From NCBI RefSeq assembly GCF_004000925.1, contig NZ_BIME01000001.1:310001-374000 (forward strand): a DNA stretch of 64,000 bases. The letters are read 5' to 3'. The DNA is from Paenibacillus illinoisensis NBRC 15959. Lineage in GTDB: Bacteria > Bacillota > Bacilli > Paenibacillales > Paenibacillaceae. The notes below the pieces were generated by a model that saw nothing but the letters and a program-made list of their open reading frames with translations, made no database searches and was not told the origin of the DNA. Of this stretch, positions 1-8,273 are shown in pieces (within the stretch, counting starts at the first letter, position 1; every line of letters starts with the position of its first letter). The position numbers and the translations under genes are program-made.

Positions 1-253
1 GAACGAGATCTCTTTTGAACATGCTCTTCGCACCAAGCACCGAAAAGACTGCGTCAAATTTTTCTTTTTTCAGGACATGATCGACATCCGTATACTGGGT
101 TACTTCTCCCTGTACAACCTTTAATTTCGGATCAGAAATGCCCAGTTTGGAAGGATTGCGGACAAAAGCAGTTACGGTATGCCCTTCATCAAGTGCACTC
201 AGCAGCAGCTCCTTGCCCGTTCTTCCAGTCGCTCCAAATATGATGATGTTCAT
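1..253 (-). CDS. NAD(P)-binding SDR/NmrA-like oxidoreductase, N-terminal part (cut by window edge)
   Basis: The minus strand reads MNIIIFGATGRTG from an ATG at 251-253 and stays open to the first base of the window, so only about 84 N-terminal residues are visible. The GATGRTG loop at residues 7-13 is the dinucleotide-binding glycine motif of atypical short-chain dehydrogenases (NmrA/SDR_a5-like families), followed by an R-N-P-S-K segment typical of NADPH-preferring members. An in-frame ATG at 266-268 is an alternative start; neither has a strong Shine-Dalgarno. The substrate cannot be told. The next gene upstream (TetR) is in the same direction only 30 bp away, so the two may be co-transcribed. 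Confidence 0.8.
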   Translation of the reverse strand, partial: MNIIIFGATGRTGKELLLSALDEGHTVTAFVRNPSKLGISDPKLKVVQGEVTQYTDVDHVLKKEKFDAVFSVLGAKSMFKRDLV

Positions 254-283
254 GCGTCTCACATCCATTCTTTGTTGTTTTTT

Positions 284-886
284 TTACATGAGTCCTTTGT
301 ACGAATACGAGCGAATCAATGAGAATTGTTTGGCCAGAAAATGTGGGGCATAAGGCATGTCATTACGAAGCCAAGCCACAATGGTTCCGATCAGTGCCGA
401 AGAGCTGTACCAAATCGCAATTTCCTTATGGATGCCTGCCTGTGCAAACACACTTTCCATTTCCAACTTTTCTATTTTCTCTGTAATGAGTCTGGTTAAC
501 AATTTCAACAACCGTTCAGTGAAAATAGGCGTACGTTTGGATGCGAGCACCACCCGATAGAATTTGGGATGATCGGCAAAATGCTCAAGCACTTTCACCA
601 GAACCGGCCAGGCCTCCTCTGTCTCATTATTGTCAAACCGGTGATACTGATCTACGATCCGTTCAATATGTTCATTCATCTCGTCCGCCATCTTCTCCAT
701 CATATCCGTAATATCACGATAATGAAGATAGAAGGTTACCCGGTTAATGGTTGCACGTTCGGCAATCCGGTTCACCGTTAATTTTTCGATATCCACTTCC
801 TGCAGCAGATCTACGAAGGCATCCCGGATGAGCTGCCTTGTCCGGAGTATTCGCGGATCGGTAGCGGACTTGTTATCGTTTTTCAT
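284..886 (-). CDS. TetR/AcrR family transcriptional regulator
   Basis: A 200-residue protein with an N-terminal helix-turn-helix (about residues 12-58, including the LTVNRIAERATINRVTFYLH region and the aromatic-rich recognition helix usual for TetR proteins) and an all-helical ligand-binding C-terminal half. The start is set at the ATG at 884-886, because AAGGAG lies 8 bases before it; a GTG three codons upstream overlaps that site. It is divergent from an EmrB/QacA-type exporter and separated by about 216 bp rich in TACAA/TTGTA half sites. By analogy with TetR/QacR-type pairs it probably represses that exporter and perhaps itself. The inducer is unknown. Confidence 0.88.
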   Translation of the reverse strand: MKNDNKSATDPRILRTRQLIRDAFVDLLQEVDIEKLTVNRIAERATINRVTFYLHYRDITDMMEKMADEMNEHIERIVDQYHRFDNNETEEAWPVLVKVLEHFADHPKFYRVVLASKRTPIFTERLLKLLTRLITEKIEKLEMESVFAQAGIHKEIAIWYSSSALIGTIVAWLRNDMPYAPHFLAKQFSLIRSYSYKGLM

Positions 887-1007
887 TCTATTCACTCCTT
901 CAATTTGAGAAAATTACAATTTTAAATAATGAGTCGTTTTTTTTCTAAATAAGCTACAAATTTATTGATTCTGTAAAATAAGCAACGAAAATAGCCAGAA
1001 GTGTAAA

Positions 1008-1035
1008 TTGTAATCTGCGGGAATATGTATATAAT
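1008..1035 (+). promoter_or_regulatory. Putative sigma-A promoter of the MFS exporter gene
   Basis: TTGTAA at 1008-1013 and a perfect TATAAT at 1030-1035 are separated by 16 bp and sit about 70 bp before the exporter ATG. The -35 element overlaps an AAATTGTAAT segment that is the inverted counterpart of ATTACAATTT near 913. Confidence 0.6.
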
Positions 1036-1057
1036 TCAATAAATACAATGTAAACTA

Positions 1058-1071
1058 TACAACACGTTGTA
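1058..1071. promoter_or_regulatory. Palindromic operator candidate for the TetR regulator
   Basis: TACAAC-AC-GTTGTA is an inverted repeat with perfect 6-bp arms, located just downstream of the predicted -10 box and upstream of the ribosome binding site of the exporter. The position would block transcription when bound. Related TACAA/TTGTA half sites occur at about 913, 1008 and 1044. Confidence 0.55.
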
Positions 1072-1102
1072 AATTTAGTCACGTGTAGATTGAAAGGATG
1101 GA

Positions 1103-2608
1103 ATGGACTTGCGTCAGGCTCGATTAGATGATGAGAAAAACATCAAAAAAGGTCCCATACTGTTTGTCATGATTCTGGGTGCATTTCTGGCCACATTGAA
1201 TCAAACCCTAATGAGTGTTGCCACTCCGGAGTTGATGGGTGATTTCAATATCTCCGCTACAACTGCGCAATGGCTAACCACCGGCTACATGCTGGTAAAT
1301 GGAGTACTTATTCCAATTACTGCGTATTTCATGCAGCGCTTCTCGACAAGGCAGCTCTTTCAGGCTTCCATGTTCATTTTCTTGATCGGTACGATCATAT
1401 CGGCATTAGCCACCAACTTCGGTACACTGCTTACAGGTCGTATGGTGCAGGCTGCTGGAGCAGGTATTATCATGCCGCTGCTGATGCATGTCATTCTCAC
1501 ATTGTTCTCCCCTGAGAAACGAGGAGCTGCCATGGGGATGGTCGGCTTCGCAGTCATTTTCGCCCCGGCAATCGGGCCTACCCTCGCTGGATACGTGCTC
1601 GAGAACTATTCGTGGCAAACGATGTTTTACGGCATGATCCCATTGACGGTCATTGTTATCGGATGTGCATTTATCTATCTGAAAAATGTATCGGAGCGCA
1701 TTGACACCAAATTCGATACGCTTAGTGTCACATTATCGACCATTGGTTTTGGTGCACTGCTGTATGGTTTCAGCCGCGCAGGAAGCCTGGGATGGTCCAG
1801 TGCGGAAGTGCTCATCTGTCTTGCGGCAGGAATCGTGGCCCTCGCCTTGTTCACTTGGCGTCAGCTCGTTTCTGCAACCCCGCTGCTCGACCTTCGTGCG
1901 TTCAAGTATAATATGTTCTCCTTGACCACGATCATTAATATCGCAATTACGATGATCATGTATGCAGACATGATGCTGCTGCCTCTGTATCTTCAAAATG
2001 CACGTGGTTACACCGCACTTGAATCCGGATTATTGCTGCTTCCAGGCGCTCTCGTCATGGGATTCCTGATGCCGGTAACCGGACGTTTATTCGACCGCTT
2101 CGGAGCGAAATGGCTTGCCATCATCGGTATGGTAATCACAATCGTAACGACGATTGGCTTTATCGATCTGACCGATTCGACCAGCTACACTTACTTGGTT
2201 CTGATGTCTACTGGACGCCGGATTGGTATGGCTCTGCTCATGATGCCAATTCAAACAGCAGGTCTGAACCAGCTGCCACCAAGACTCGGTCCTCATGGTA
2301 CAGCCATCTCCAATACGGTCAGACAAGTCGCTGGCGCGGTCGGTACTTCATTGCTCGTGAGTGTCATGACCAGTCGTACATCGACACATGTACAGGATAT
2401 GATCGCAAGTGGTGCTGCGAACGGCTTGTCCCGGGAACAATTGGCGATGGAATCCATGATTCAGGGAATCAACGACGCTTATGTCGTTATTATCGGCATA
2501 GCGGTAGTAGGGCTCGCACTTTCCTTCTTCATCAAACGTACGAAGCAGGCAACCGAAGAAGAAGTCAAAATGCCTGTTAGACAGAAAGTTTCCATGAATT
2601 CGAACTAA
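1103..2608 (+). CDS. MFS multidrug exporter, DHA2 (EmrB/QacA/LmrB) family
   Basis: A 501-residue integral membrane protein with the length and hydrophobic pattern of 14-helix proton-coupled drug antiporters. The loop TAQWLTTGYMLVNG near residues 50-65 is characteristic of the DHA2 family, and APAIGPTLAGY near residue 155 matches the antiporter motif C (GxxxGPxxGG). GAAAGG precedes the ATG. It is divergent from a TetR gene, the usual arrangement for regulated drug efflux, and is followed by a bidirectional terminator. The substrate is probably a lipophilic or cationic toxic compound, but nothing in the sequence identifies it. Confidence 0.9.
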   Translation: MDLRQARLDDEKNIKKGPILFVMILGAFLATLNQTLMSVATPELMGDFNISATTAQWLTTGYMLVNGVLIPITAYFMQRFSTRQLFQASMFIFLIGTIISALATNFGTLLTGRMVQAAGAGIIMPLLMHVILTLFSPEKRGAAMGMVGFAVIFAPAIGPTLAGYVLENYSWQTMFYGMIPLTVIVIGCAFIYLKNVSERIDTKFDTLSVTLSTIGFGALLYGFSRAGSLGWSSAEVLICLAAGIVALALFTWRQLVSATPLLDLRAFKYNMFSLTTIINIAITMIMYADMMLLPLYLQNARGYTALESGLLLLPGALVMGFLMPVTGRLFDRFGAKWLAIIGMVITIVTTIGFIDLTDSTSYTYLVLMSTGRRIGMALLMMPIQTAGLNQLPPRLGPHGTAISNTVRQVAGAVGTSLLVSVMTSRTSTHVQDMIASGAANGLSREQLAMESMIQGINDAYVVIIGIAVVGLALSFFIKRTKQATEEEVKMPVRQKVSMNSN

Positions 2609-2630
2609 ATTGGGAATGATAGCAAACAAA

Positions 2631-2676
2631 AAAAGCGGCAGATCAGGACGAACTTCATGTCCTGTCTGTCGCTTTT
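2631..2676. terminator. Bidirectional rho-independent terminator
   Basis: AAAAGCG-GCAGA-CAGGAC pairs with GTCCTG-CTGTCGCTTTT around a short loop, flanked by A and T runs. It lies between the convergent exporter (+) and P450 (-) genes and can serve both. Confidence 0.85.
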
Positions 2677-2701
2677 CACTTGAATTATCATTAGCCTTGC
2701 C

Positions 2702-3934
2702 TTATTCGAACATCTTCAGCGGTAAATGCGTCAAAGACTGTCCTGGAGCAGAAGTGGACAGATTTTGTTCAAGTTCAAACGTGTCCACAGCTTCGATACG
2801 ATCAACCTTCTCCACAAAGGCAGTTAATACAAGAGTTAGCTCCATTCTTGCCAGCGGTGCCCCGAGACAAAAGTGCGGACCATTGCCAAAAGTGAGATGT
2901 TTTTTATTGTTGCGACGGTGAATGTCAATTTCAAACGGGTTATCGAACATTCGCTCGTCCATATTCGCCGCGCTCATCCAGGAGATGACGACATCCCCTT
3001 TTTTCAGATCAACACCAAGCAGCTGGTTGTCCTTCTTGACGGTTCGATGTCTTTTCGCATTATGGAATCGGTATCGTAGCATTTCTTCCACAGCAAGCGG
3101 AACCAGTTCCGGGTTCTGTCTTAACTGGCTGTATAGATTCCCCTCGTCGTACAAAAAAGAATAAAATGTGCTTGAAACCATATGGCTTGTCGTTTCTATG
3201 CCAGCACCAAGCAGGAGCATCGTTGTCCGAACGACTTCATCTTCCGTAAATTTCTCTCCCTCAACGTCGACATTCAACAAATCGGTAATAATATCTTCTC
3301 CGGGATTCTCCCGCTTCTTCACTACAAGTGGATACAGAAATTGATAATACTCCTGAGCAGCAGCCTGTTTCTTTATTTCACTTTCTTGTGCGTTCTCTTC
3401 AGTGGTAGGTTGGAACAGGATGTCCACCCAGCTCTTAAACCGGTGGCTGTCCGTCAGCGGAATCCCGAGCAAGTCCGCCATGACCATGGCAGGCAATGGA
3501 GCGGCAAGCTTCTCGACGATATCTATAGTTGCATTAAACTCAAGGTCGTCCACCAGCTGCTTCGCAATATTGCGTATTCGAGGTTCCCAGTTTTTGAGAC
3601 TGCGGGGTGTAAAGGCTGCAGATAACAATGAGCGGCTTTTTTGATGTCTTGGCGGGTCAATACTTGAAATGTTTAATTTGTCCGGGGGTGTGCCTTCCTT
3701 GTTTTTCGCCCCAACAGCTATGGTTGTTCGGGTTCCCTCAGCGGAAAAATATTCATGATTGCTTAGAACCTGTTTAACATCATCATACCTGAATACATTC
3801 CAGGTATCGGTATCCTCATGGTAGTGCACTGGGCTTTCGGACAACATTTTTTGATACCATTGGATGGGAAAAAACTCCTCGGATCTGGATTGAAATTTGG
3901 TGATATCCTCAACTCGAATCACTTCTTTGTACAT
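2702..3934 (-). CDS. Cytochrome P450 (CYP107/YjiB-like)
   Basis: A soluble class I bacterial P450 of 410 residues. The heme-ligand motif FGNGPHFCLGAPLAR near residue 350 contains the axial cysteine, the I-helix oxygen-activation motif reads GAGIETTSH, and the K-helix ExxR is EMLR. The N-terminal segment with PIQWYQKM and the W-x-V-F-R-Y-D-D-V block resembles B. subtilis YjiB (CYP107). The longest frame runs to 4015, but CCAGGAGGTGGC sits 6 bases before the ATG at 3932-3934, so the 27 upstream residues are not counted. No ferredoxin or reductase gene is adjacent, so electrons must come from elsewhere. The substrate is unknown. Two copies of a TetR-type palindrome lie 130-220 bp upstream. Confidence 0.9.
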   Translation of the reverse strand: MYKEVIRVEDITKFQSRSEEFFPIQWYQKMLSESPVHYHEDTDTWNVFRYDDVKQVLSNHEYFSAEGTRTTIAVGAKNKEGTPPDKLNISSIDPPRHQKSRSLLSAAFTPRSLKNWEPRIRNIAKQLVDDLEFNATIDIVEKLAAPLPAMVMADLLGIPLTDSHRFKSWVDILFQPTTEENAQESEIKKQAAAQEYYQFLYPLVVKKRENPGEDIITDLLNVDVEGEKFTEDEVVRTTMLLLGAGIETTSHMVSSTFYSFLYDEGNLYSQLRQNPELVPLAVEEMLRYRFHNAKRHRTVKKDNQLLGVDLKKGDVVISWMSAANMDERMFDNPFEIDIHRRNNKKHLTFGNGPHFCLGAPLARMELTLVLTAFVEKVDRIEAVDTFELEQNLSTSAPGQSLTHLPLKMFE

Positions 3935-4064
3935 GCTGACGCCACCTCCTGGAATATTTTTTGTTTGAATGCTAGTCGTGTCAAAGGTTCTTGCTTGGAA
4001 TATCGTAAAGGCCACTCCTCCTTCTTCGGTACATGAATTGACAGTTCAGCACCTAGTTAAATTT

Positions 4065-4079
4065 TATACAATTCGTCTA
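4065..4079. promoter_or_regulatory. Operator candidate, second copy, upstream of P450
   Basis: TATACAATTCGTCTA (reverse strand TAGACGAATTGTATA) matches the perfect palindrome at 4140-4154 at 13 of 15 positions. On the minus strand it overlaps a TATAAA that could be the P450 -10 box. Confidence 0.5.
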
Positions 4080-4108
4080 TTTTATAATATAAACCATTTG
4101 AACTAAAT

Positions 4109-4138
4109 TAAAAAACCCTCTATATAAGAGGGTTTAAA
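4109..4138 (-). terminator. Terminator downstream of the TetR gene
   Basis: AAACCCTC and GAGGGTTT form an 8-bp perfect stem around TATATAA, with a T run on the minus strand. Confidence 0.85.
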
Positions 4139-4139
4139 T

Positions 4140-4154
4140 TATACGATTCGTATA
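4140..4154. promoter_or_regulatory. Perfect palindromic operator candidate
   Basis: TATACGA-T-TCGTATA has perfect 7-bp arms. Its size and symmetry are typical of TetR-family operators, and a TetR gene ends 28 bp away. With the copy at 4065-4079 it flanks the TetR terminator and precedes the P450 gene. Confidence 0.6.
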
Positions 4155-4182
4155 TTAAGTAGTTTGATGTGTTGTTTACCAG

Positions 4183-5076
4183 CTATTTTGCAGTCTTGAT
4201 CATTCCATTCATTTCAATAAACCACCAGCATGACTGAGCAATCGTTCTGGATTGCACCTGTTCAGATCCGGAATCAAAAGCAGCTTGAAAGGCTGTTAAT
4301 GTAATCCTCAGCATTGAAAAATTAAGCGTATCTTCCCGAAACAGGGACCATAGTCCTTGGGTTAATTCTTTGGCCTGGATGGATACGTGCGATTTCTGAA
4401 TAGATCGATTGAACTTCTCCAGCTCAGCAAGCAGATGTTGCTTATCCGGTACAGTCTGCTTGAATTCAGGATCGATAACAGCCAGATTTGCTGCATCAAT
4501 CATATGCTCCTGCTTGTCCACCATGTTTCTAAGAAGAACCTCGGTATAGTTCAGAAGCTTCGGCACAAGTGCTCTCCAGTGAGGCTGGTTCAGATGGAAG
4601 TTTCTCCACGTATTCGAGATCTGGTGAACCATCCCGAAACAAAAAATGGCCCCTTCGCAGGCATACGGCCTTACCTCTTCACCAAATAACTGCACAAGTC
4701 GTCCAGCAAGCCAGTTCAACTGGATTCGTGTGAGATTTTCAACATCAAATTCCCCTGAATAAAATCCTGTCCAGAACAACTCAACCACTCGCTGTTTGTC
4801 CGGGGATATCATCGGGACCACGATCTGTTCTACCAGCAAGTCAAAGTCAGAGTTATGATTTTGTGCCTCGAGTTCCTGACGAATCATCATATCTTCCTGG
4901 ATTCGCTGCTCAAGGATCGCAAGAACACAATCATCCTTTGAACTGAAAAATTTATAAAATGTGCCTTTCGATACACCTGAATGATCAAGAATCATCTGGA
5001 TCGTTGTATTAGACACGCCATTTTTCTCAAAAAGCATAAGTGCCGTGTCCAATAGCAGTTGTTTTCGTTTATTCAT
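4183..5076 (-). CDS. TetR/AcrR family regulator with long C-terminal domain
   Basis: A 297-residue regulator. The N-terminal TetR helix-turn-helix spans about residues 5-50 (KQLLLDTALMLFEKNGVSNT, then the GVSKGTFYKFFSSKDD recognition region). The rest is helical with no recognisable enzyme motif, and at nearly 300 residues it is about 90 longer than usual TetR proteins. The longest frame begins at a TTG at 5094, but AGAGG precedes an ATG at 5074-5076, chosen here. Its beginning nearly touches the stop of the small coiled-coil gene (5091), so it is probably the third gene of the oxidoreductase operon. Palindromes downstream, in front of the P450 gene, suggest it controls the P450. Confidence 0.85.
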   Translation of the reverse strand: MNKRKQLLLDTALMLFEKNGVSNTTIQMILDHSGVSKGTFYKFFSSKDDCVLAILEQRIQEDMMIRQELEAQNHNSDFDLLVEQIVVPMISPDKQRVVELFWTGFYSGEFDVENLTRIQLNWLAGRLVQLFGEEVRPYACEGAIFCFGMVHQISNTWRNFHLNQPHWRALVPKLLNYTEVLLRNMVDKQEHMIDAANLAVIDPEFKQTVPDKQHLLAELEKFNRSIQKSHVSIQAKELTQGLWSLFREDTLNFSMLRITLTAFQAAFDSGSEQVQSRTIAQSCWWFIEMNGMIKTAK

Positions 5077-5090
5077 TAGGTAAGGACCTC

Positions 5091-5387
5091 TCAATCTGCC
5101 AACTTCTCCATATCATCCTGCAATTGAATTAGCCGTGTACGGATTGCTTCCATACGACTCTTCACTTCGGCTATTTGAATCTGCAGTTTTAGCTCCCTGT
5201 CGGTGTCCCGTGGTGAAATGGAACTTGATTCATTCTCAAGAGACGTCCTGAGCTGATTCAGTTCAGACTCGTATATGATCTGCTGCCCTTCGGTTTGTTT
5301 CAATTCCTCCTCCGCTGCACCGATCTGATACTCCAGATAGGATATATCGGACGAGCTAGCTTGGGTTAATCGCTGTGAATAGGTCAT
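5091..5387 (-). CDS. Small coiled-coil protein of unknown function
   Basis: A 98-residue, highly charged protein. Nearly the whole length has heptad-like spacing of hydrophobic residues (for example LEYQIGAAEEELKQTEGQQ and LKLQIQIAEVKSRMEAIRTR), so an antiparallel or dimeric coiled coil is expected. There is no signal peptide or membrane segment. GTGGAGGTGAACC gives a very strong ribosome binding site. It sits between a DAO-type oxidoreductase (22 bp gap) and a TetR gene, so all three are probably translated from one message. I do not recognise the family. Confidence 0.7.
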   Translation of the reverse strand: MTYSQRLTQASSSDISYLEYQIGAAEEELKQTEGQQIIYESELNQLRTSLENESSSISPRDTDRELKLQIQIAEVKSRMEAIRTRLIQLQDDMEKLAD

Positions 5388-5409
5388 GGTTCACCTCCAC
5401 TTTTCCTTT

Positions 5410-6537
5410 TTAGAATGCATCCATCGCTTTGGCAAGATCATATGGCTGAATATCAATATCCAGCTCCTGATTCAGAGCCAGCTTCGCTAACTGGCTGCCG
5501 ATAAAGGGGCCCATCGTTAAGCCTGAAGCACCAAGTCCGTTGGCTGTGATCAGTCCCTTCCATCCAGGAACAGATCCCATTACCGGAAGAAAACCTGGCG
5601 TGAACGGCCGGAATCCAACTCTTACCTCCTGAAACGTGCTGTTCGACAAACCTGGTGCGAGCTCCAGTCCTTTATTCAAAATTTCCTGCATACCGCCCGG
5701 CGTGATTCTGGTATCGTAACCTTCAATTTCATTCTCATGTGTGGCTCCGATCACGATTTTGTGCTCGCCAAAAGCCAAAAGATATTGATCAGAAGGTGGC
5801 ATAACTACAGGCCAACTTCCTGTCTCTTCCTGATCGGATACCTGCAAATGCATAATTTGTGCTTTTTGGTAATGAACCTTAAAGTGAATACCCAAAGGCT
5901 TCATGATCGAATTGGCCCATGCACCGGCACATACGATCACTTCATCCGCCAGGAAACGCTCACGATCAACCAACACTCCTGTTACCCGCTCAGAATCGAA
6001 TAAAAGAGCAGCATCCCCATGAATGAGGACGGCTCCATTCCGCTGCGCGGATCGAATTAAGGCATCTCGCAGGGCACGACCATCTATGCGCGCTGCGCCG
6101 CTAATGTATACCGAATGATATTGTTGATCCAACAACGGAAACCGTGCATGCGTTTCTTCTTCGTTAAGCCTTGTAATATCCCCAACTTCCGGTGCATCTG
6201 CTCTTCGAAGATGAGCACGCTCCTCCATTTTGCCGATCTTTTCGATATCCGAATGAATACTCAATGCCCCCACTCGGGCATATCCGGTTTCGGATTCTCC
6301 CTCGCTTTGCAGTTCTTCAATGAGTCCGGGGTAAAAGCGTGCACCGGCCTTGGCAAGCTGGTACCAATCCTGATTACGCCTTTGCGACAACCACGGGCAG
6401 ATGATACCTGCGGCAGCATCCGTAGCTTGTCCGATATCACCACGATCCACAAGGATGACTTCCGCACCCCTTTTTGCTAATTGATAGGCTGTCGAAGCCC
6501 CCAGTATTCCTGATCCTACTACGATGACTTTCTTCAT
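5410..6537 (-). CDS. FAD-dependent oxidoreductase, DAO/DadA family
   Basis: A 375-residue flavoenzyme. It starts MKKVIVVGSGILGASTAY, a GxGxxG dinucleotide-binding fold for FAD, followed by an acidic end of strand 2 (VDRGDIGQATDAAAG). The C-terminal part carries the GFRPFTPGFLPVMG and NGLGASGLTMGP segments conserved in glycine oxidase and D-amino acid dehydrogenase relatives. The substrate is likely an amine or amino acid oxidised to an imino product, but this is not resolved. The frame is open to 6603; the ATG at 6535-6537 is preferred because GAGGAAAGGG lies before it and the Rossmann motif begins there. It is the first gene of a probable three-gene operon. Confidence 0.85.
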   Translation of the reverse strand: MKKVIVVGSGILGASTAYQLAKRGAEVILVDRGDIGQATDAAAGIICPWLSQRRNQDWYQLAKAGARFYPGLIEELQSEGESETGYARVGALSIHSDIEKIGKMEERAHLRRADAPEVGDITRLNEEETHARFPLLDQQYHSVYISGAARIDGRALRDALIRSAQRNGAVLIHGDAALLFDSERVTGVLVDRERFLADEVIVCAGAWANSIMKPLGIHFKVHYQKAQIMHLQVSDQEETGSWPVVMPPSDQYLLAFGEHKIVIGATHENEIEGYDTRITPGGMQEILNKGLELAPGLSNSTFQEVRVGFRPFTPGFLPVMGSVPGWKGLITANGLGASGLTMGPFIGSQLAKLALNQELDIDIQPYDLAKAMDAF

Positions 6538-6780
6538 GCTTGCATCCCTTTCCTCTATCACTGCTTCCATTATAGCGTATACTGTTTCGCATCCGATTAG
6601 CAAGAGATGCCCATTTCAGTACGCCAAACTAAAAGGTTTTCGATCTCTGTTTCAATGTTGCAATCGTGTCGTTTAAAATAATGTTAATTATGTAATATAA
6701 TCCTAATTAGGTTTCTTTTAACGCTGTATCCGCGCCATTAATGCACAAGATCCTTTAACGAAAAGAGGAATAACTCAACG

Positions 6781-7596
6781 ATGCCGAAACCTAGCATGGA
6801 GAATCCGCTGGATGCCGATATGCCACTAATGATTACAGGGCAGATCCAGATGAATGCTGATGAATTCAAGCATTGGAGCGACCATTCACGGGATTACACC
6901 ATTGTACAATGCATCGGAGGAACCGGGCGTATCGCAGCCAAGAATCATGAATTCCTGATCCGTGAAGGAACTGCTCTTATTATGTTCCCTGAAGTTACCT
7001 ATCGTTATCACAATCTGAGTGATTCATTGTTGTTTGATTGTCTTACGTTTAATGGCTATTTGTTGCCCCGTTTCCTGCATACCTTGCAGATCGGGGAGCT
7101 GCGCGCCTTCAAGCCGGATGGAATGCTTCATATCCTGCTGCATGAAATAACACTGGCGCTGCAGTCCCGGCACAAGGATCAGATCTGGCACGTATCCGCA
7201 TTGCTCTACATGCTTTTGGTCAGATTGACGATCGAAGGAGATCGTTATGGTGCTTATGAACGCTCCGATGCACGCCTAAAGCTTGGCGGACTCGTTACTT
7301 TTATCAAACAGAATTATCATGAGGATATCTCGCTTTCCATGCTGGCCCAGCAGATGAACGTCACCGAACAGCACTTAAACCGGATATTCAAGAAAGAATT
7401 TCAAATGACTCCACTTGAGTACCTGACACGATATCGTCTGCTGAAAGCCAAGGAAATGCTCATCCAGAATGATGCCATTACCGCTCATGATATTGCCAAA
7501 GCAGTCGGTTTCAACAGTGCCAGTTACTTTGGTTCCGTATTCAAGAAATACGAAGGAATCTCTCCGATTGAGTTACGCAAGCAATACCTGGGTTAG
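6781..7596 (+). CDS. AraC family transcriptional regulator
   Basis: A 271-residue regulator with an N-terminal cupin-like sensing domain (about 10-150) and two C-terminal helix-turn-helix motifs (about 170-265; LSMLAQQMNVTEQHLNRIFK and the HDIAKAVGFNSASYFGSVFKK region). A TATAAT sits about 80 bp upstream (6696-6701) with a poor -35. It is divergent from the DAO operon and convergent with the HAD gene, whose stop codon overlaps its own. The target could be either neighbouring operon; nothing decides this. Confidence 0.88.
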   Translation: MPKPSMENPLDADMPLMITGQIQMNADEFKHWSDHSRDYTIVQCIGGTGRIAAKNHEFLIREGTALIMFPEVTYRYHNLSDSLLFDCLTFNGYLLPRFLHTLQIGELRAFKPDGMLHILLHEITLALQSRHKDQIWHVSALLYMLLVRLTIEGDRYGAYERSDARLKLGGLVTFIKQNYHEDISLSMLAQQMNVTEQHLNRIFKKEFQMTPLEYLTRYRLLKAKEMLIQNDAITAHDIAKAVGFNSASYFGSVFKKYEGISPIELRKQYLG

Positions 7597-8234
7597 AGAA
7601 TGTCCACATCGATCTCAGCCAGCGAGGATAACCGCAGATCATGCAGCTGGAACTCCAGATCACGAGTTACCTCGTTCGGCACAATGACACAGCGAATCCC
7701 CGCAGCCTTGGCTGCTTTTAGCCCATTAGGCGAATCTTCAAAAACAACCGCTTCCGAAGCCTCAATTCCCAGACTGTGCAGAGCCAGAAGATATAATTCC
7801 GGATCTGGCTTGACCCGCTTGACATCCTCAGCCGTGTGAATGACGGCAAATTGTTCGAATATACCCAGCTTGTGCAAATAACCATGCACCCAATCGCGCG
7901 TGGAGCTTGAAGCGACGGCAAGCTGAATCCCTTTCTCTCGGGCTGACTGAAGTAATTCGTGCACTCCTGGCAGGATCGTTGCCTGTCCCAGGTAAGATGT
8001 ATATTTCTGTTCCGATAACAGCTTGATCTGATCATGATCAATCGATTTTTGCAGTGCCTGTTCCAAGTACAGAAACGGATGAAACTCTTCGAAATCCGTT
8101 CCCACATTTTTGGACCAGAGATCCAGTCCCAGTTCAATTCCATGCTCCTGGTAAATATCCCGGAAGGCATAATACCAGGGCGTCTCCGTGTCCAGGATCA
8201 GTCCGTCAAAATCCAATATAAAGGCTTTTATCAT
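7593..8234 (-). CDS. HAD superfamily phosphatase, beta-phosphoglucomutase-like
   Basis: A 213-residue HAD-IA hydrolase. Motif I is DFDGLILDTE at residues 8-17 with the nucleophile and acid/base aspartates, motif II is the ASSST region near residue 110, motif III is KPDPE near 145, and motif IV is FEDSPNG near 165. A helical cap between motifs I and II indicates small phosphorylated substrates such as sugar phosphates. AGAGGTTA precedes the ATG. It follows the DUF1349 gene by 39 bp and is likely the last gene of the 13817-7593 run, where a sugar-phosphate phosphatase would fit. Its stop codon overlaps the stop of the convergent AraC gene. Confidence 0.87.
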   Translation of the reverse strand: MIKAFILDFDGLILDTETPWYYAFRDIYQEHGIELGLDLWSKNVGTDFEEFHPFLYLEQALQKSIDHDQIKLLSEQKYTSYLGQATILPGVHELLQSAREKGIQLAVASSSTRDWVHGYLHKLGIFEQFAVIHTAEDVKRVKPDPELYLLALHSLGIEASEAVVFEDSPNGLKAAKAAGIRCVIVPNEVTRDLEFQLHDLRLSSLAEIDVDIL

Positions 8235-8273
8235 TAACCTCTTCTCCCTCCATTAATCGGCAGGGGAAACGGC

